Assembly: GCA_036720245.1 (NCBI GenBank)
Contig: DAIMNI010000003.1
Coordinates: 1-64,000, forward strand
Direction of reading: 5' to 3'
DNA length: 64,000 bases
Origin: JAAZMA01 sp036720245
Lineage (GTDB): Bacteria; Bacillota; Clostridia; Tissierellales; Tepidimicrobiaceae
Shown here piece by piece: positions 34,591-42,587 of this stretch; the first letter of the stretch is position 1, and the number at the start of each line of letters is the position of its first letter. A model generated the notes under the pieces. That model saw nothing but the letters and a program-made list of their open reading frames with translations, was not told the origin of the DNA and made no database searches. The position numbers and the translations under genes are program-made.

Positions 34591-35135
34591 TTGGAAAATC
34601 CAATTATAATTGCTTTAATATCCTATGCTATTGGGAACTTTTGTTGGGCTTATATTTTAGGAAAACTTTTTAAAAAAGAGGATATCAGGGAAAGTGGCAG
34701 CAAAAATGCTGGGGCCACCAATGCTTTAAGGGTTTATGGGAAAAAAATTGCTGCCTTTGCTTTTATATTGGATTTATTAAAGGGAGTATTAGCAGTTTAT
34801 ATTGGAGGAAAATTCTTGGGCTATAATGGGAAGTTAATAGCTGGTGTTTCTGTGGTTTTAGGGCATGATTATCCCATAGTTTTAGGATTTAAGGGGGGCA
34901 AAGGTATAGCTACATCTATAGGTGTTCTTCTATCGCTGCATTGGCCTACTGCTGTTGTATGTATTATTATTGGAGTACTAATTATAGTAAAATCCAGATA
35001 TGTTTCACTAGGATCTATTGCTGCAGCCGCCTTAGTGCCTTTTGTTGGAATTATTGTGAACAGGCCTTTCAATAGGGAATACTTTATAGCTACATTGATT
35101 TTAGCCCTTATGGCAGTGTATAAACATAAGTCTAA
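34591..35135 (+). CDS. plsY: Glycerol-3-phosphate acyltransferase PlsY, 3' end lost in gap
   Basis: PlsY is the membrane enzyme that transfers acyl groups from acyl-phosphate to glycerol-3-phosphate, the first step of phospholipid synthesis. Motifs are intact: SGSKNAGATNALRVYGKK (motif 1), GHDYPIVLGFKGGKGIATS (motif 2) and NRPFNREYFIA near motif 3. Start is TTG 34591 behind AAAGGGGTGA. The gene runs to the assembly gap at 35136 after YKHKS; most PlsY proteins end within about 10-25 residues of here, so only the tail and stop codon are missing. The frame runs into gpsA across the Ns only by chance; it is not a fusion. Confidence 0.93.
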
Positions 35136-35145
35136 NNNNNNNNNN
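35136..35145. other. Assembly gap (10 N) between plsY and gpsA
   Basis: Ten N that hide the end of plsY and any SD upstream of GGTGAA. True length is unknown. Confidence 0.98.
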
Positions 35146-35157
35146 GGTGAAATTAAA

Positions 35158-36165
35158 ATGGCAAAAATAGGTATAATTGGAGGAGGAAGTTGGGGGACTG
35201 CATTAGCAATTCTCTTAGCAAATAAAAATAATGAAGTACATATTTGGGTAAGAAATGAACTTCAATTAAAGCAAATGAAAGAATTAAGAGAAAATAAAAA
35301 GTATTTGCCAGGTGCTTTTATTCCAGATGAAATAGATATAACAAATGATATTTCAAGAGTTATTTATAATAAAGAATTGATAGTGCTTGCTGTAGCTTCT
35401 TATGGCATTAGAGAAAGCTTAAATAATTGTAAAAAGGATTTTAATAAGGAACAGGTAATAGTTAATGTGGCTAAGGGAATTGAAAATGATACTTTACTTA
35501 GGATTTCAGAAATAGTTGAGGAAATCCTTCCGAATAATCCGTATGCAGTATTATCTGGGCCATCTCATGCAGAGGAAGTAGCTAAAAATATTCCTACCAC
35601 TGTGGTCTCAGCTTCTGCTGATAAGGCAGTAGCAAAATATGTACAAGATATATTTATGTCCCCATATTTTAGAGTTTATACCAATCCAGATATTTTAGGG
35701 GTAGAGCTAGGAGGTTCTTTAAAAAATGTAATAGCCCTAGGTGCTGGTATATCTGATGGATTAGGATATGGAGACAATACTAAAGCTGCTATTATGACAA
35801 GAGGAATTATTGAAATAAGTAGGCTTGGAGAAAAATTAGGGGCAAATCCTAAAACCTTTTCAGGCTTATCGGGCATAGGAGATTTAATTGTTACTTGTAC
35901 TAGTATGCATAGTAGAAATAGAAGAGCTGGAATATTAATTGGTCAGGGACAAAGCCTAGATGAGGCTACAAAAAATATAGGTATGGCAGTAGAAGGTATA
36001 AAAACTACTAAATCTGCTTATGAATTGGCGGCAAAAAATAATGTTATAATGTCTATAACAAATGAAATATATGAGGTATTATATAATGGAGAAGATGTAG
36101 GAGAATCTGTATATAATCTAATGTTAAGAGATAAAAAACCGGAAATGGAAGATATATTAAAATAA
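35158..36165 (+). CDS. gpsA: Glycerol-3-phosphate dehydrogenase [NAD(P)+]
   Basis: GpsA reduces dihydroxyacetone phosphate to sn-glycerol-3-phosphate, the substrate of PlsY encoded just upstream. The 335-aa length is standard. The Rossmann motif GGGSWGTALAILLA is at residues about 8-21, followed by LAVASYGIRE, SGPSHAEEVA, the catalytic lysine region GGSLKNVIALGAGI and NTKAAIMTRG. ATG 35158 follows GGTGAA after the gap. der-plsY-gpsA-spoIVA is a conserved Firmicutes order. Confidence 0.97.
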   Translation: MAKIGIIGGGSWGTALAILLANKNNEVHIWVRNELQLKQMKELRENKKYLPGAFIPDEIDITNDISRVIYNKELIVLAVASYGIRESLNNCKKDFNKEQVIVNVAKGIENDTLLRISEIVEEILPNNPYAVLSGPSHAEEVAKNIPTTVVSASADKAVAKYVQDIFMSPYFRVYTNPDILGVELGGSLKNVIALGAGISDGLGYGDNTKAAIMTRGIIEISRLGEKLGANPKTFSGLSGIGDLIVTCTSMHSRNRRAGILIGQGQSLDEATKNIGMAVEGIKTTKSAYELAAKNNVIMSITNEIYEVLYNGEDVGESVYNLMLRDKKPEMEDILK

Positions 36166-36199
36166 AACAAAATAGATTGGTAAAAATTTCAATGGCCTG

Positions 36200-36228
36200 T
36201 CATATTTATCCCTTTATAACATATATAT
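36200..36228 (+). promoter_or_regulatory. Sigma-E-like promoter for spoIVA
   Basis: TCATATT (36200-36206), 13 bases, CATATATAT (36220-36228). It fits the B. subtilis sigma-E pattern (TCATATT, about 13-15, CATACA-T). Sigma-E control of spoIVA in the mother cell is established in B. subtilis. Confidence 0.65.
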
Positions 36229-36273
36229 ATAATGTTAAATATTGTTTTAAAACATTTAGGGGGGAGGGAAAAT

Positions 36274-37743
36274 ATGGGGGAATTTGATATATACACGGAT
36301 ATAGCTGAAAGAACCCAGGGAGATATATATGCTGGCGTAGTAGGGCCTGTAAGAACGGGTAAATCCACTTTTATTAAAAGATTTATGGAACTTTTGGTAT
36401 TGCCTAATATTGAAAACAAATACAAAAAAGAAAGGGCAAAGGATGAATTGCCTTTAAGTGGCTCAGGGAAAACTATAATGACTACTGAGCCAAAATTTGT
36501 ACCTAATGAGGCAGTAGAGCTATTGTTAAAAGAAAATTTAAAATTTAAAGTAAGAATGGTTGATTGCGTAGGCTATTTAGTTAAAGGGGCTTTAGGACAT
36601 ATTGAAGAAGATATACCTAGAATGGTAACTACACCTTGGTATGAAAAAGAAATACCCTTTGAAGAAGCTGCAGAAATGGGCACTAGAAAGGTAATTACAG
36701 ATCATTCTACCATAGGGATTGTAGTTACAACGGATGGTTCTATAACAGATATAGATAGATCTAATTATATAAAGGCAGAGGAAAGGGTAATTAGTGAATT
36801 AAAAGAATTAGATAAGCCTTTTGTAATAGTTTTAAATACCAAACATCCAAATTTGGATAGTACCATAGCTCTAAGGGAAAGTTTAGAGGAAAAATATAAA
36901 GTATCTGTAGTTATTGTAGACTGTTTGAATATGGAAACCCAAGATATAGAAAAGATTTTTGAAAAACTTTTATTTGAATTCCCAGTTAAAGAAATTGCCA
37001 TTAATTTACCAGGATGGATAGAAGGATTACCTAGAACCCATTGGATAAAAGAGAGGATTTTTGAATCTATTAAAGAATCTGTACAAAAATTAAATCAAGT
37101 GGATAGTTCCTTAAAGGGATTAGGAGAATTAGATATTGTTCAATTGGTAAATATTAGGGAAATTAATCTAGGAGAAGGGACAGTTAATGTAGACATATTA
37201 GTAGCTGATGAACTCTTTTATAATGTAATAGAAGAAATGACTGGATTTAATATAGAAGGAGATTATCAAATCTTAAGTCTAATTAACAGATTAGCTCAAA
37301 CTAAGAAAGAATATGATAAGATTGAGGCTGCATTATTAGATGCAAATGAAATAGGCTATGGATTAGTTAGCCCTAGTTTAGAAGAATTAGAATTAGCAGA
37401 GCCAGAAATATATAGGCAGGGGAATAAATTTGGAGTAAAATTAAGGGCACGGGCTCCATCTCTTCATTTATTGAGATGTGATATAACTACTGAAGTATCG
37501 CCACTAATAGGTACAGAAAAACAATCTGAGGAATTAGTTAAGTATTTCTTAGATGAGTTTGAAGGAGACCCATCTAAGATTTGGCAATCTAATTTATTTG
37601 GAAAATCCCTTTATGATTTAGTTAATGAACAATTACAGGGGAAATTAAATTCAATGCCAGATGATGCAAGACATAAAATGAGAAGGGCTTTAGAAAGAAT
37701 AATAAATGATGGCAATGGGGGTTTAATTTGCATTATAATATAA
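36274..37743 (+). CDS. spoIVA: Stage IV sporulation protein A, spore coat morphogenetic ATPase
   Basis: SpoIVA is the ATPase that polymerises on the forespore surface to form the basement layer of the spore coat. At 489 aa it matches the family (492 in B. subtilis). Visible are the Walker A GPVRTGKSTFIKRFM (about residues 24-38), the Walker B-like MVDCVGYLV, the middle domain, and the C-terminal segment ending GNGGLICIII. I chose ATG 36274 behind GGGGGGAGGG; the upstream open frame includes the promoter region. This gene is the clearest evidence that the organism makes endospores. Confidence 0.98.
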   Translation: MGEFDIYTDIAERTQGDIYAGVVGPVRTGKSTFIKRFMELLVLPNIENKYKKERAKDELPLSGSGKTIMTTEPKFVPNEAVELLLKENLKFKVRMVDCVGYLVKGALGHIEEDIPRMVTTPWYEKEIPFEEAAEMGTRKVITDHSTIGIVVTTDGSITDIDRSNYIKAEERVISELKELDKPFVIVLNTKHPNLDSTIALRESLEEKYKVSVVIVDCLNMETQDIEKIFEKLLFEFPVKEIAINLPGWIEGLPRTHWIKERIFESIKESVQKLNQVDSSLKGLGELDIVQLVNIREINLGEGTVNVDILVADELFYNVIEEMTGFNIEGDYQILSLINRLAQTKKEYDKIEAALLDANEIGYGLVSPSLEELELAEPEIYRQGNKFGVKLRARAPSLHLLRCDITTEVSPLIGTEKQSEELVKYFLDEFEGDPSKIWQSNLFGKSLYDLVNEQLQGKLNSMPDDARHKMRRALERIINDGNGGLICIII

Positions 37744-37775
37744 AAAAGTAGAAGATATTTATCTTCTACTTTTTT
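37742..37775. terminator. Bidirectional terminator between spoIVA and tRNA-Pro
   Basis: AAAAAAGTAGAAGA and TCTTCTACTTTTTT form a perfect stem with A and T runs at both ends, so it can serve spoIVA (+) and the convergent tRNA gene (-). Confidence 0.88.
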
Positions 37776-37778
37776 ATA

Positions 37779-37855
37779 TGGTCGGGATGAGAGGATTTGA
37801 ACCTCCGGCCCCTAGTACCCCATACTAGTGCGCTACCAAACTGCGCCACATCCCG
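37779..37855 (-). tRNA. tRNA-Pro (anticodon GGG)
   Basis: Complete cloverleaf on the minus strand: acceptor CGGGATG with CATCCCG, D arm GCGCAGTTTGGTAGCGC, anticodon stem CTAGT/ACTAG around the loop ATGGGGT (anticodon GGG), T arm GGAGG-TTCAAAT-CCTCT, discriminator A and an encoded CCA. It reads CCC and CCU proline codons. It ends at the bidirectional terminator shared with spoIVA. Confidence 0.97.
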
Positions 37856-37868
37856 ATAGTTTTTATAT

Positions 37869-37911
37869 CCCTTGTAGTTTAGATATATACTAAATTACAG
37901 AGGTTTTTTTA
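37869..37911 (+). terminator. Second plus-strand terminator, antisense to the tRNA leader
   Basis: CCCTTGTAGTTTAG (37869-37882) pairs with CTAAATTACAGAGG (37890-37903), 13 of 14 positions, followed by TTTTTTTATTTTT. It would stop any + strand read-through across the tRNA. Confidence 0.7.
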
Positions 37912-37926
37912 TTTTTAACAATTAAT

Positions 37927-37955
37927 ATTATAGCATGGATTTATAAGAATTGCAA
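37927..37955 (-). promoter_or_regulatory. Sigma-A promoter for tRNA-Pro
   Basis: On the minus strand: TTGCAA (37955-37950), 17 bases, TATAAT (37932-37927), about 70 bases before the tRNA 5' end. Confidence 0.7.
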
Positions 37956-38027
37956 ACATTTTGCAAACCTAAAATTTTAATTTTAAATAAAAAATGGGCA
38001 AATTTGGTTTAATGAAATCCTTTAATG

Positions 38028-38036
38028 TGGTATACT
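38028..38036 (+). promoter_or_regulatory. Putative extended -10 promoter
   Basis: TGGTATACT (TGn plus TATACT), 38 bases before the start of the gene at 38074. Likely start of the HlyD-sepF-divIVA transcript. Confidence 0.4.
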
Positions 38037-38073
38037 AAATATAAGTAATGTTTATAAAATGGAGGTAGTTTTT

Positions 38074-38451
38074 TTGCTTAAATTTATACAAAATATTTTA
38101 ATCCTAGCATTTATACTAAGTATAATAGGGTATATACTAGTTGTATTGAAAGAAAAATTATATTTAAAAAATAATATTATAATTATAGACAAAAAATCTG
38201 TAACAAATGACCATTTAAATGCTGCTGATATGAAACAATTCATATTAAATGGTACTAGAGTTAAATCAGGGGATGAAATTAGAGTTACAACCTTAGCAAA
38301 AGATAGGTTTGAAGGAATATTAATTGGTGCAATTAAACAAGAAAAATCTATATTGATGGTAACCCATAGTGATCAAATAAAAAAATTAAAAATAGACAAT
38401 ATTTTAAAACTAAAGGTTATAAGCAAATATGGTAGATTTTTAAATATTTAA
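38074..38451 (+). CDS. Hypothetical membrane-anchored protein, 125 aa
   Basis: I do not recognise this protein. It has one N-terminal membrane helix (about residues 5-24) and a soluble domain of about 95 residues that is beta-rich, with TRVKSGDEIRVTTLAKDRFEGILIG looking like an SH3- or LSm-type barrel. I start it at TTG 38074, seven bases after GGAGGT; the in-frame ATG 38059 overlaps that SD. It probably opens the operon that continues with the HlyD-like protein and the sepF-divIVA division cluster, 45 bases downstream. A small envelope protein linked to division is a guess from context only. Confidence 0.65.
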   Translation: MLKFIQNILILAFILSIIGYILVVLKEKLYLKNNIIIIDKKSVTNDHLNAADMKQFILNGTRVKSGDEIRVTTLAKDRFEGILIGAIKQEKSILMVTHSDQIKKLKIDNILKLKVISKYGRFLNI

Positions 38452-38496
38452 GAAATAATAAAATCTATTAATACCACTTTGATAAGGGGTGCACAA

Positions 38497-39786
38497 ATGT
38501 CCCAGAAGGAAAAAAAGAAAAAAAAAAGAAATAAAAATTTTTGGAGAATCTTTCTTACAGTTTTTATTTTCGGCTATATATTTTTTAGAACTGTGCCATC
38601 CTTATTTGCTATGGCATTTAAAGTAGTCTTACCAGAAAGCACTATAATAGAGGATAGCGTGGAGGCTAAAGCTGTAATCTTGAGGAAAGAGACCTTATAT
38701 AAAGCAGAAAGCAATGGTATCATAGATATAATTAGTCCTGAAGGGGAACGTTTAGCCAAAGGTTCAGAAGTATGTAGAATTCAATTAACAGGAGAGGATT
38801 CAAATATATATCAAGAAATCAAGGAATTAGATGAAAAAATAGATGCTTTAAAAACAGTTGAAGGTGAAAAAGATATTGTAAAAGGAAATGGAGAAAAATT
38901 AGGGAATGATATAGACAGTTTAATATCTGAGATACAGGAAAAGATCAATAATGCTGAATATGATGAGGTGGAAATTTTAAAGGAAAAATTGCTTTTATAT
39001 TATGGAAAGCAGCAGGACATCTCAGGAGAGGGCAATTTAATAAATACTAGCATAGACGGCTTAGAGAAAAAACGAGAGACCCTAAAAGGTGAATTAAACA
39101 GCAATGCCATTAATTATTATGCTAATGAAGCTGGTATATTATCTTATAAAATAGATGGATATGAGGAGATTTTTTCTTTCCATAATAAGGAGGAATACAA
39201 GTATTCAGATATTAAGGATGCAGATATTAATATTAATACTAAAGAAAATGGAAAAAATGTTCAATTTGGCCAAAATATATTTAAAGTAATAGATAATTTT
39301 GAGTGGTATACAATTTTAAAAATTGATGATTTTAAAGAGATTGACTCATATGAAGAAGGAGATACAATTTTTCTTGGAAATAAAAAATTAGACGAAGAAT
39401 TTAAAGGTAAAATCGTTAAAATAGATAAGGAAGGTTCCAAGGGGATTATATTATGCAAATTTAATTCAGGTTTTGATAAAATTTATGATGAAAGATTTGT
39501 TAATTTTGATATAATAAGATATAAATATAAAGGATATAAAATCCCCACCAAATCTATAGTTGAAAAGGATGGAATAAAGGGTGTATATATAAAAGACATA
39601 TCTGGAATTATTAAATTTAAACCAGTAGAGATTATAAAAGAAGAGGACAAGTTTACCTATGTAAATAGTGGAGAAAATAATTTTATAGTAATAAATGGGG
39701 AAGATAAACCTATTAAAACTATTACTATATTTGATGAGATCATACTAAATACAAAGGGCATTAAAGAAGGAATGATTGTCCATTGA
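38497..39786 (+). CDS. HlyD-like membrane protein of the division cluster
   Basis: 429-aa protein: a lysine-rich cytoplasmic N-terminus, one membrane helix (about residues 17-38), an external lipoyl/HlyD-like hairpin (KAESNGIIDIISPEGERLAKGSEVCRI), a coiled-coil region (about 98-205) and beta-rich C-terminal domains. It resembles periplasmic adaptor (HlyD/RND) subunits, but no transporter gene is adjacent. In Clostridia a protein of this type regularly precedes yggS-sepF, suggesting an envelope or division function. I start at ATG 38497 behind AAGGGGTG. The stop TGA overlaps a TTGACA sequence that may act as a -35. Confidence 0.8.
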   Translation: MSQKEKKKKKRNKNFWRIFLTVFIFGYIFFRTVPSLFAMAFKVVLPESTIIEDSVEAKAVILRKETLYKAESNGIIDIISPEGERLAKGSEVCRIQLTGEDSNIYQEIKELDEKIDALKTVEGEKDIVKGNGEKLGNDIDSLISEIQEKINNAEYDEVEILKEKLLLYYGKQQDISGEGNLINTSIDGLEKKRETLKGELNSNAINYYANEAGILSYKIDGYEEIFSFHNKEEYKYSDIKDADININTKENGKNVQFGQNIFKVIDNFEWYTILKIDDFKEIDSYEEGDTIFLGNKKLDEEFKGKIVKIDKEGSKGIILCKFNSGFDKIYDERFVNFDIIRYKYKGYKIPTKSIVEKDGIKGVYIKDISGIIKFKPVEIIKEEDKFTYVNSGENNFIVINGEDKPIKTITIFDEIILNTKGIKEGMIVH

Positions 39787-39804
39787 CAATAGGAGGGAAA
39801 TAAA

Positions 39805-40494
39805 ATTAATATTAAAGATAATTTATCTGTCATAGAAAAAGGTATAGAAGATGCACTAGAAAAAGCAAATAGACAAAATGAAAAGGTAAAACTAATTGGG
39901 GTAACTAAAACTGTAGATGTAGATGTGATTGAGGAGGCCATTTCTTGTGGAATAAAAAATATTGGTGAAAATAAAGTTCAAGAATTGACAAGAAAGTACG
40001 ATATTATAGGTAATAAAGTAAAATATCATATGATTGGCCACTTACAGTCAAATAAAGTAAAATATATTATAGACAAGGTAGAATTAATTCATTCTTTAGA
40101 TAGAATATCCTTGGCTAATGAACTAGATAAAAGGGCTAAAATGAATGATTTAATCATCAATACTTTAATACAAGTAAATATTGCAGAGGAAGAAAGCAAA
40201 TATGGCCTTAAAGCAGATGAGGCAATACCTTTTATAGAAAATCTAGCTAAGTTTCAAAATATTAAAGTAAAGGGCTTAATGACAATTGCACCTCATGTAG
40301 AAAATCCAGAAGATATTAGGTGGGTTTTTAGAGATTTAAAAAAATTATCTAATACTATTAAGACTATGGATTATAAACATGTAGATATGGAAATACTTTC
40401 AATGGGAATGACTAATGATTATAAGATTGCCATTGAAGAAGGTTCTAATATGGTCAGAATTGGTACTGGATTATTTGGAAAAAGAAATTATTAG
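39805..40494 (+). CDS. PLP homeostasis protein (YggS/YlmE family), apparent ATT start
   Basis: YggS-family PLP-binding barrel protein that maintains pyridoxal phosphate balance. Family motifs are present: LIGVTKTV (PLP lysine), GENKVQEL, HMIGHLQSNK, GLMTIAPHVEN and SMGMTNDYKIAIEEGSNMVRIGTGLFG. Homology extends upstream of the first ATG/GTG in frame: INIKDNLSVIEKGIEDALEKA precedes LIGVTKT, as in relatives. The only start well placed behind AGGAGGG (39791-39797) is ATT 39805, giving 229 aa, the normal length. A start at GTG 39925 would remove the PLP lysine. ATT initiation is rare; an ATG misread is the alternative. It precedes sepF by 10 bases, the usual order. Confidence 0.88.
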   Translation: MNIKDNLSVIEKGIEDALEKANRQNEKVKLIGVTKTVDVDVIEEAISCGIKNIGENKVQELTRKYDIIGNKVKYHMIGHLQSNKVKYIIDKVELIHSLDRISLANELDKRAKMNDLIINTLIQVNIAEEESKYGLKADEAIPFIENLAKFQNIKVKGLMTIAPHVENPEDIRWVFRDLKKLSNTIKTMDYKHVDMEILSMGMTNDYKIAIEEGSNMVRIGTGLFGKRNY

Positions 40495-40504
40495 GAGGGA
40501 TAAT

Positions 40505-40942
40505 ATGTCAGGTTTTATGGAAAAGTTTAAATACTTTATTGGAATTGATGACTTAGATACGGATGAGGAACAGGACTACTATGATGAATATGAACTAGAA
40601 GAATTTCCAATGAATACTAAGACTAAAAAGCTCAACAATAATGTTGTAAACATCCACACTGCTAGCAATATGAAATTAGTAGTACATGAGCCACTAAGCT
40701 ATGAAGATGCACCTAAAATTGTGGATGATATTAAAACACGAAAAACTGTAGTGGTAAATTTAGAGCAATTAGAACCTAATATCAAAAGACAAATTTTTGA
40801 TTTTATCAGTGGAGGACTATATTCCCTAGAGGGAAATATCCAAAAAGTAACCAAGGATATATTTATTCTTGCCCCAAATAATGTAGAAATAGATGGAAAT
40901 ATTAGAGATGAATTAAAAAATAAAGGAGTTTTTAATTGGTAA
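40505..40942 (+). CDS. sepF: Cell division protein SepF
   Basis: SepF bundles FtsZ protofilaments and links them to the membrane. The 145-aa protein has an N-terminal amphipathic helix (MSGFMEKFKYFIG), an acidic linker rich in Asp, Glu and Tyr (about residues 16-40) and the globular C-terminal domain with VVVNLEQLEPNIKRQIFDFISGGLYSLEG. ATG 40505 follows GGAGGG; the frame remains open into yggS. It sits in the conserved yggS-sepF-yggT-ylmH-divIVA cluster. ftsZ is not in the window. Confidence 0.97.
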   Translation: MSGFMEKFKYFIGIDDLDTDEEQDYYDEYELEEFPMNTKTKKLNNNVVNIHTASNMKLVVHEPLSYEDAPKIVDDIKTRKTVVVNLEQLEPNIKRQIFDFISGGLYSLEGNIQKVTKDIFILAPNNVEIDGNIRDELKNKGVFNW

Positions 40943-40963
40943 AAGTAAACAAGGGGTACAGAA

Positions 40964-41233
40964 ATGGTAAGTTTATATAAGATATTTAATTATTTTTTTT
41001 ATATTATTGAAATGGCAATTCTTGTTAGAATAATATTTTCTTTTTTTAGAATAGGCCCATATAATCCAATAGTTAGAATAGTTTATGAGCTAACAGAGCC
41101 TGTTTTACATCCAGCTAGAGAAATAATTTATAAACTAGGTATAGATACTGGAATGTTTGATTTTTCTCCATTATTAGCTATTTTTCTGCTGGAAGTTGTT
41201 TCTAGCATAATCAATGCAATTATTTTTAGTTGA
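40964..41233 (+). CDS. YggT family membrane protein
   Basis: 89-aa membrane protein with two helices (about residues 5-27 and 64-87) around the conserved segment ELTEPVLHPAREIIY, typical of YggT/YlmG. The family is linked to division-site or osmotic functions and lies next to sepF in most Firmicutes and in plants' plastid relatives. Start ATG 40964 behind AAGGGG. It ends in TGA, and the next gene starts 11 bases later. Confidence 0.95.
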   Translation: MVSLYKIFNYFFYIIEMAILVRIIFSFFRIGPYNPIVRIVYELTEPVLHPAREIIYKLGIDTGMFDFSPLLAIFLLEVVSSIINAIIFS

Positions 41234-41244
41234 CGGTGATATTA

Positions 41245-42027
41245 TTGAAATTAAATAGAGAAAAATATATAGAAAATATCCAAGATAAGGAACAGATAAT
41301 CAATATTAGAAGACTATTGGATAAAATTGAAATAGTTTTAAATGATCATATTGTTCAATATACAGATTTCTTGGGCCCCTATGAAATTCGAGTTTCAATA
41401 TCTATATTAAATAAGTTTGAGGATATAGCTTATAGTGAATTTGGAGGGCTTAAAAGTTCTGAAAGAAAAATTATAGCAATATATCCCCATTACTATATAT
41501 TAGATGAAGAGGGTATAGATTTAAATTACTTAGAGATTTATGATTATAGTAGCAAATTTTCCCATAGGAATTTTTTAGGTAGTATTCTTGGTTTAGGAAT
41601 AAATAGAGAGAAAATAGGGGATATTTTAATACATGAGAATTATGCACAAATAGTAGTTAAAAAAGAAATATCAGATTTTATATTAATAAGCCTAAACAAA
41701 GTTGGAAAGGAAAATGTAAAAGTAAAAGAAACTACAAAAGAAGATTTACTTCCTGTTATATTAGAATATAAGGAATCTATTATTACAGTATCTTCCCTTA
41801 GATTAGATAATATAGTTTCTGGTGCATTAAATTTGTCTAGAAAAGAAGGTCAGAAACTTATAAATATGGATTTTGTGAAAGTAAATTGGGAGACTATAAA
41901 TAGATTTCATAAGGAAGTAGAAACAGGAGATATGGTATCAGTAAGAGGATATGGTCGTTTTATTGTGAATTTATTGGGAAGAACTAGAAAAGATAGATTT
42001 AGAATTAGTATTCAACTATTTAAATAA
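41245..42027 (+). CDS. YlmH family S4-domain RNA-binding protein
   Basis: 260-aa protein of the YlmH family. The N-terminal two-thirds form the family-specific domain (SEFGGLKSSERKIIAIYPHYY and FLGSILGLGINREKIGDI), and the C-terminus is an S4 RNA-binding domain (LRLDNIVSGALNLSRKEGQKLI). Recent work ties YlmH to rescue of stalled large ribosomal subunits together with RqcH; an rqcH gene lies 4 kb downstream. I start at TTG 41245 behind GGTGAT; an in-frame TTG at 41230 overlaps the yggT stop. Confidence 0.92.
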   Translation: MKLNREKYIENIQDKEQIINIRRLLDKIEIVLNDHIVQYTDFLGPYEIRVSISILNKFEDIAYSEFGGLKSSERKIIAIYPHYYILDEEGIDLNYLEIYDYSSKFSHRNFLGSILGLGINREKIGDILIHENYAQIVVKKEISDFILISLNKVGKENVKVKETTKEDLLPVILEYKESIITVSSLRLDNIVSGALNLSRKEGQKLINMDFVKVNWETINRFHKEVETGDMVSVRGYGRFIVNLLGRTRKDRFRISIQLFK

Positions 42028-42041
42028 ATGGAGTGAATAAT

Positions 42042-42557
42042 GTGATTACACCTCTTGATATTCAAAATAAACAATTTAAAAAATCCTTTAGAGGTTATAA
42101 GGGTTCAGAAGTAGATTATTTTTTAGATGAAATTGTAGAGGATTATGAGAGATTATATAAGGAGAATATAGAATTAAAAGACAAAATCCTTATGCTAAAT
42201 GAACAAATAAATCATTATAAGGGCTTGGAGGAAACCTTAAAGGAAACTCTTATTGTTGCTCAAAATGCAGCCGATGAACTTACCCAAGCTGCTAGAAAAA
42301 AATCAGAAAACATAATAGCAGATGGTGAGATTATGGCTAAGGAATTAATTATAGATGCCAATAATAAGGTTAAGGATATTAGAGAAGAGTATGAATACCT
42401 TCAAAGGGAAATATTTATATTTAAAACTCGTTATAAATCTTTCTTAGAATCACAGATTATCTCTACAGATGAGTTTTATTCCCAAATAGAAGAAAAGCCT
42501 TTATTTGAAGAAGATAAAGAGGAAAACAAGGAAAATATTAACGACTTAGGGGCCTAG
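42042..42557 (+). CDS. divIVA: DivIVA domain protein
   Basis: 171-aa coiled-coil protein that binds negatively curved membrane at poles and septa. The N-terminal lipid-binding domain is clear (MITPLDIQNKQFKKSFRGY and EVDYFLDEIVEDYERLY, residues 1-41), followed by a long coiled coil (about 42-130) and an acidic tail. I chose GTG 42042, since it gives the family's MITPLDIQ start and has GGAG eight bases upstream; the GTG at 42033 overlaps that SD. It closes the division cluster and ends in a terminator hairpin. Confidence 0.95.
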   Translation: MITPLDIQNKQFKKSFRGYKGSEVDYFLDEIVEDYERLYKENIELKDKILMLNEQINHYKGLEETLKETLIVAQNAADELTQAARKKSENIIADGEIMAKELIIDANNKVKDIREEYEYLQREIFIFKTRYKSFLESQIISTDEFYSQIEEKPLFEEDKEENKENINDLGA

Positions 42558-42568
42558 CCCCTAATTTT
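42546..42568 (+). terminator. Terminator at the end of divIVA
   Basis: TTAGGGGC (42546-42553) and GCCCCTAA (42557-42564) form a perfect stem with a CTA loop, then TTTT. The stem includes the divIVA stop codon. Confidence 0.75.
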
Positions 42569-42587
42569 AATTATAAGGAGTATATTT

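Noticed and set aside
34501..36165. A single 554-residue PlsY-GpsA fusion protein
   Set aside because: The frame passes through ten N of unknown length; GpsA has its own SD and ATG at 35158.
37861..38073. A small plus-strand gene between tRNA-Pro and 38074
   Set aside because: Only promoters and a terminator hairpin are seen; no ORF has an SD.
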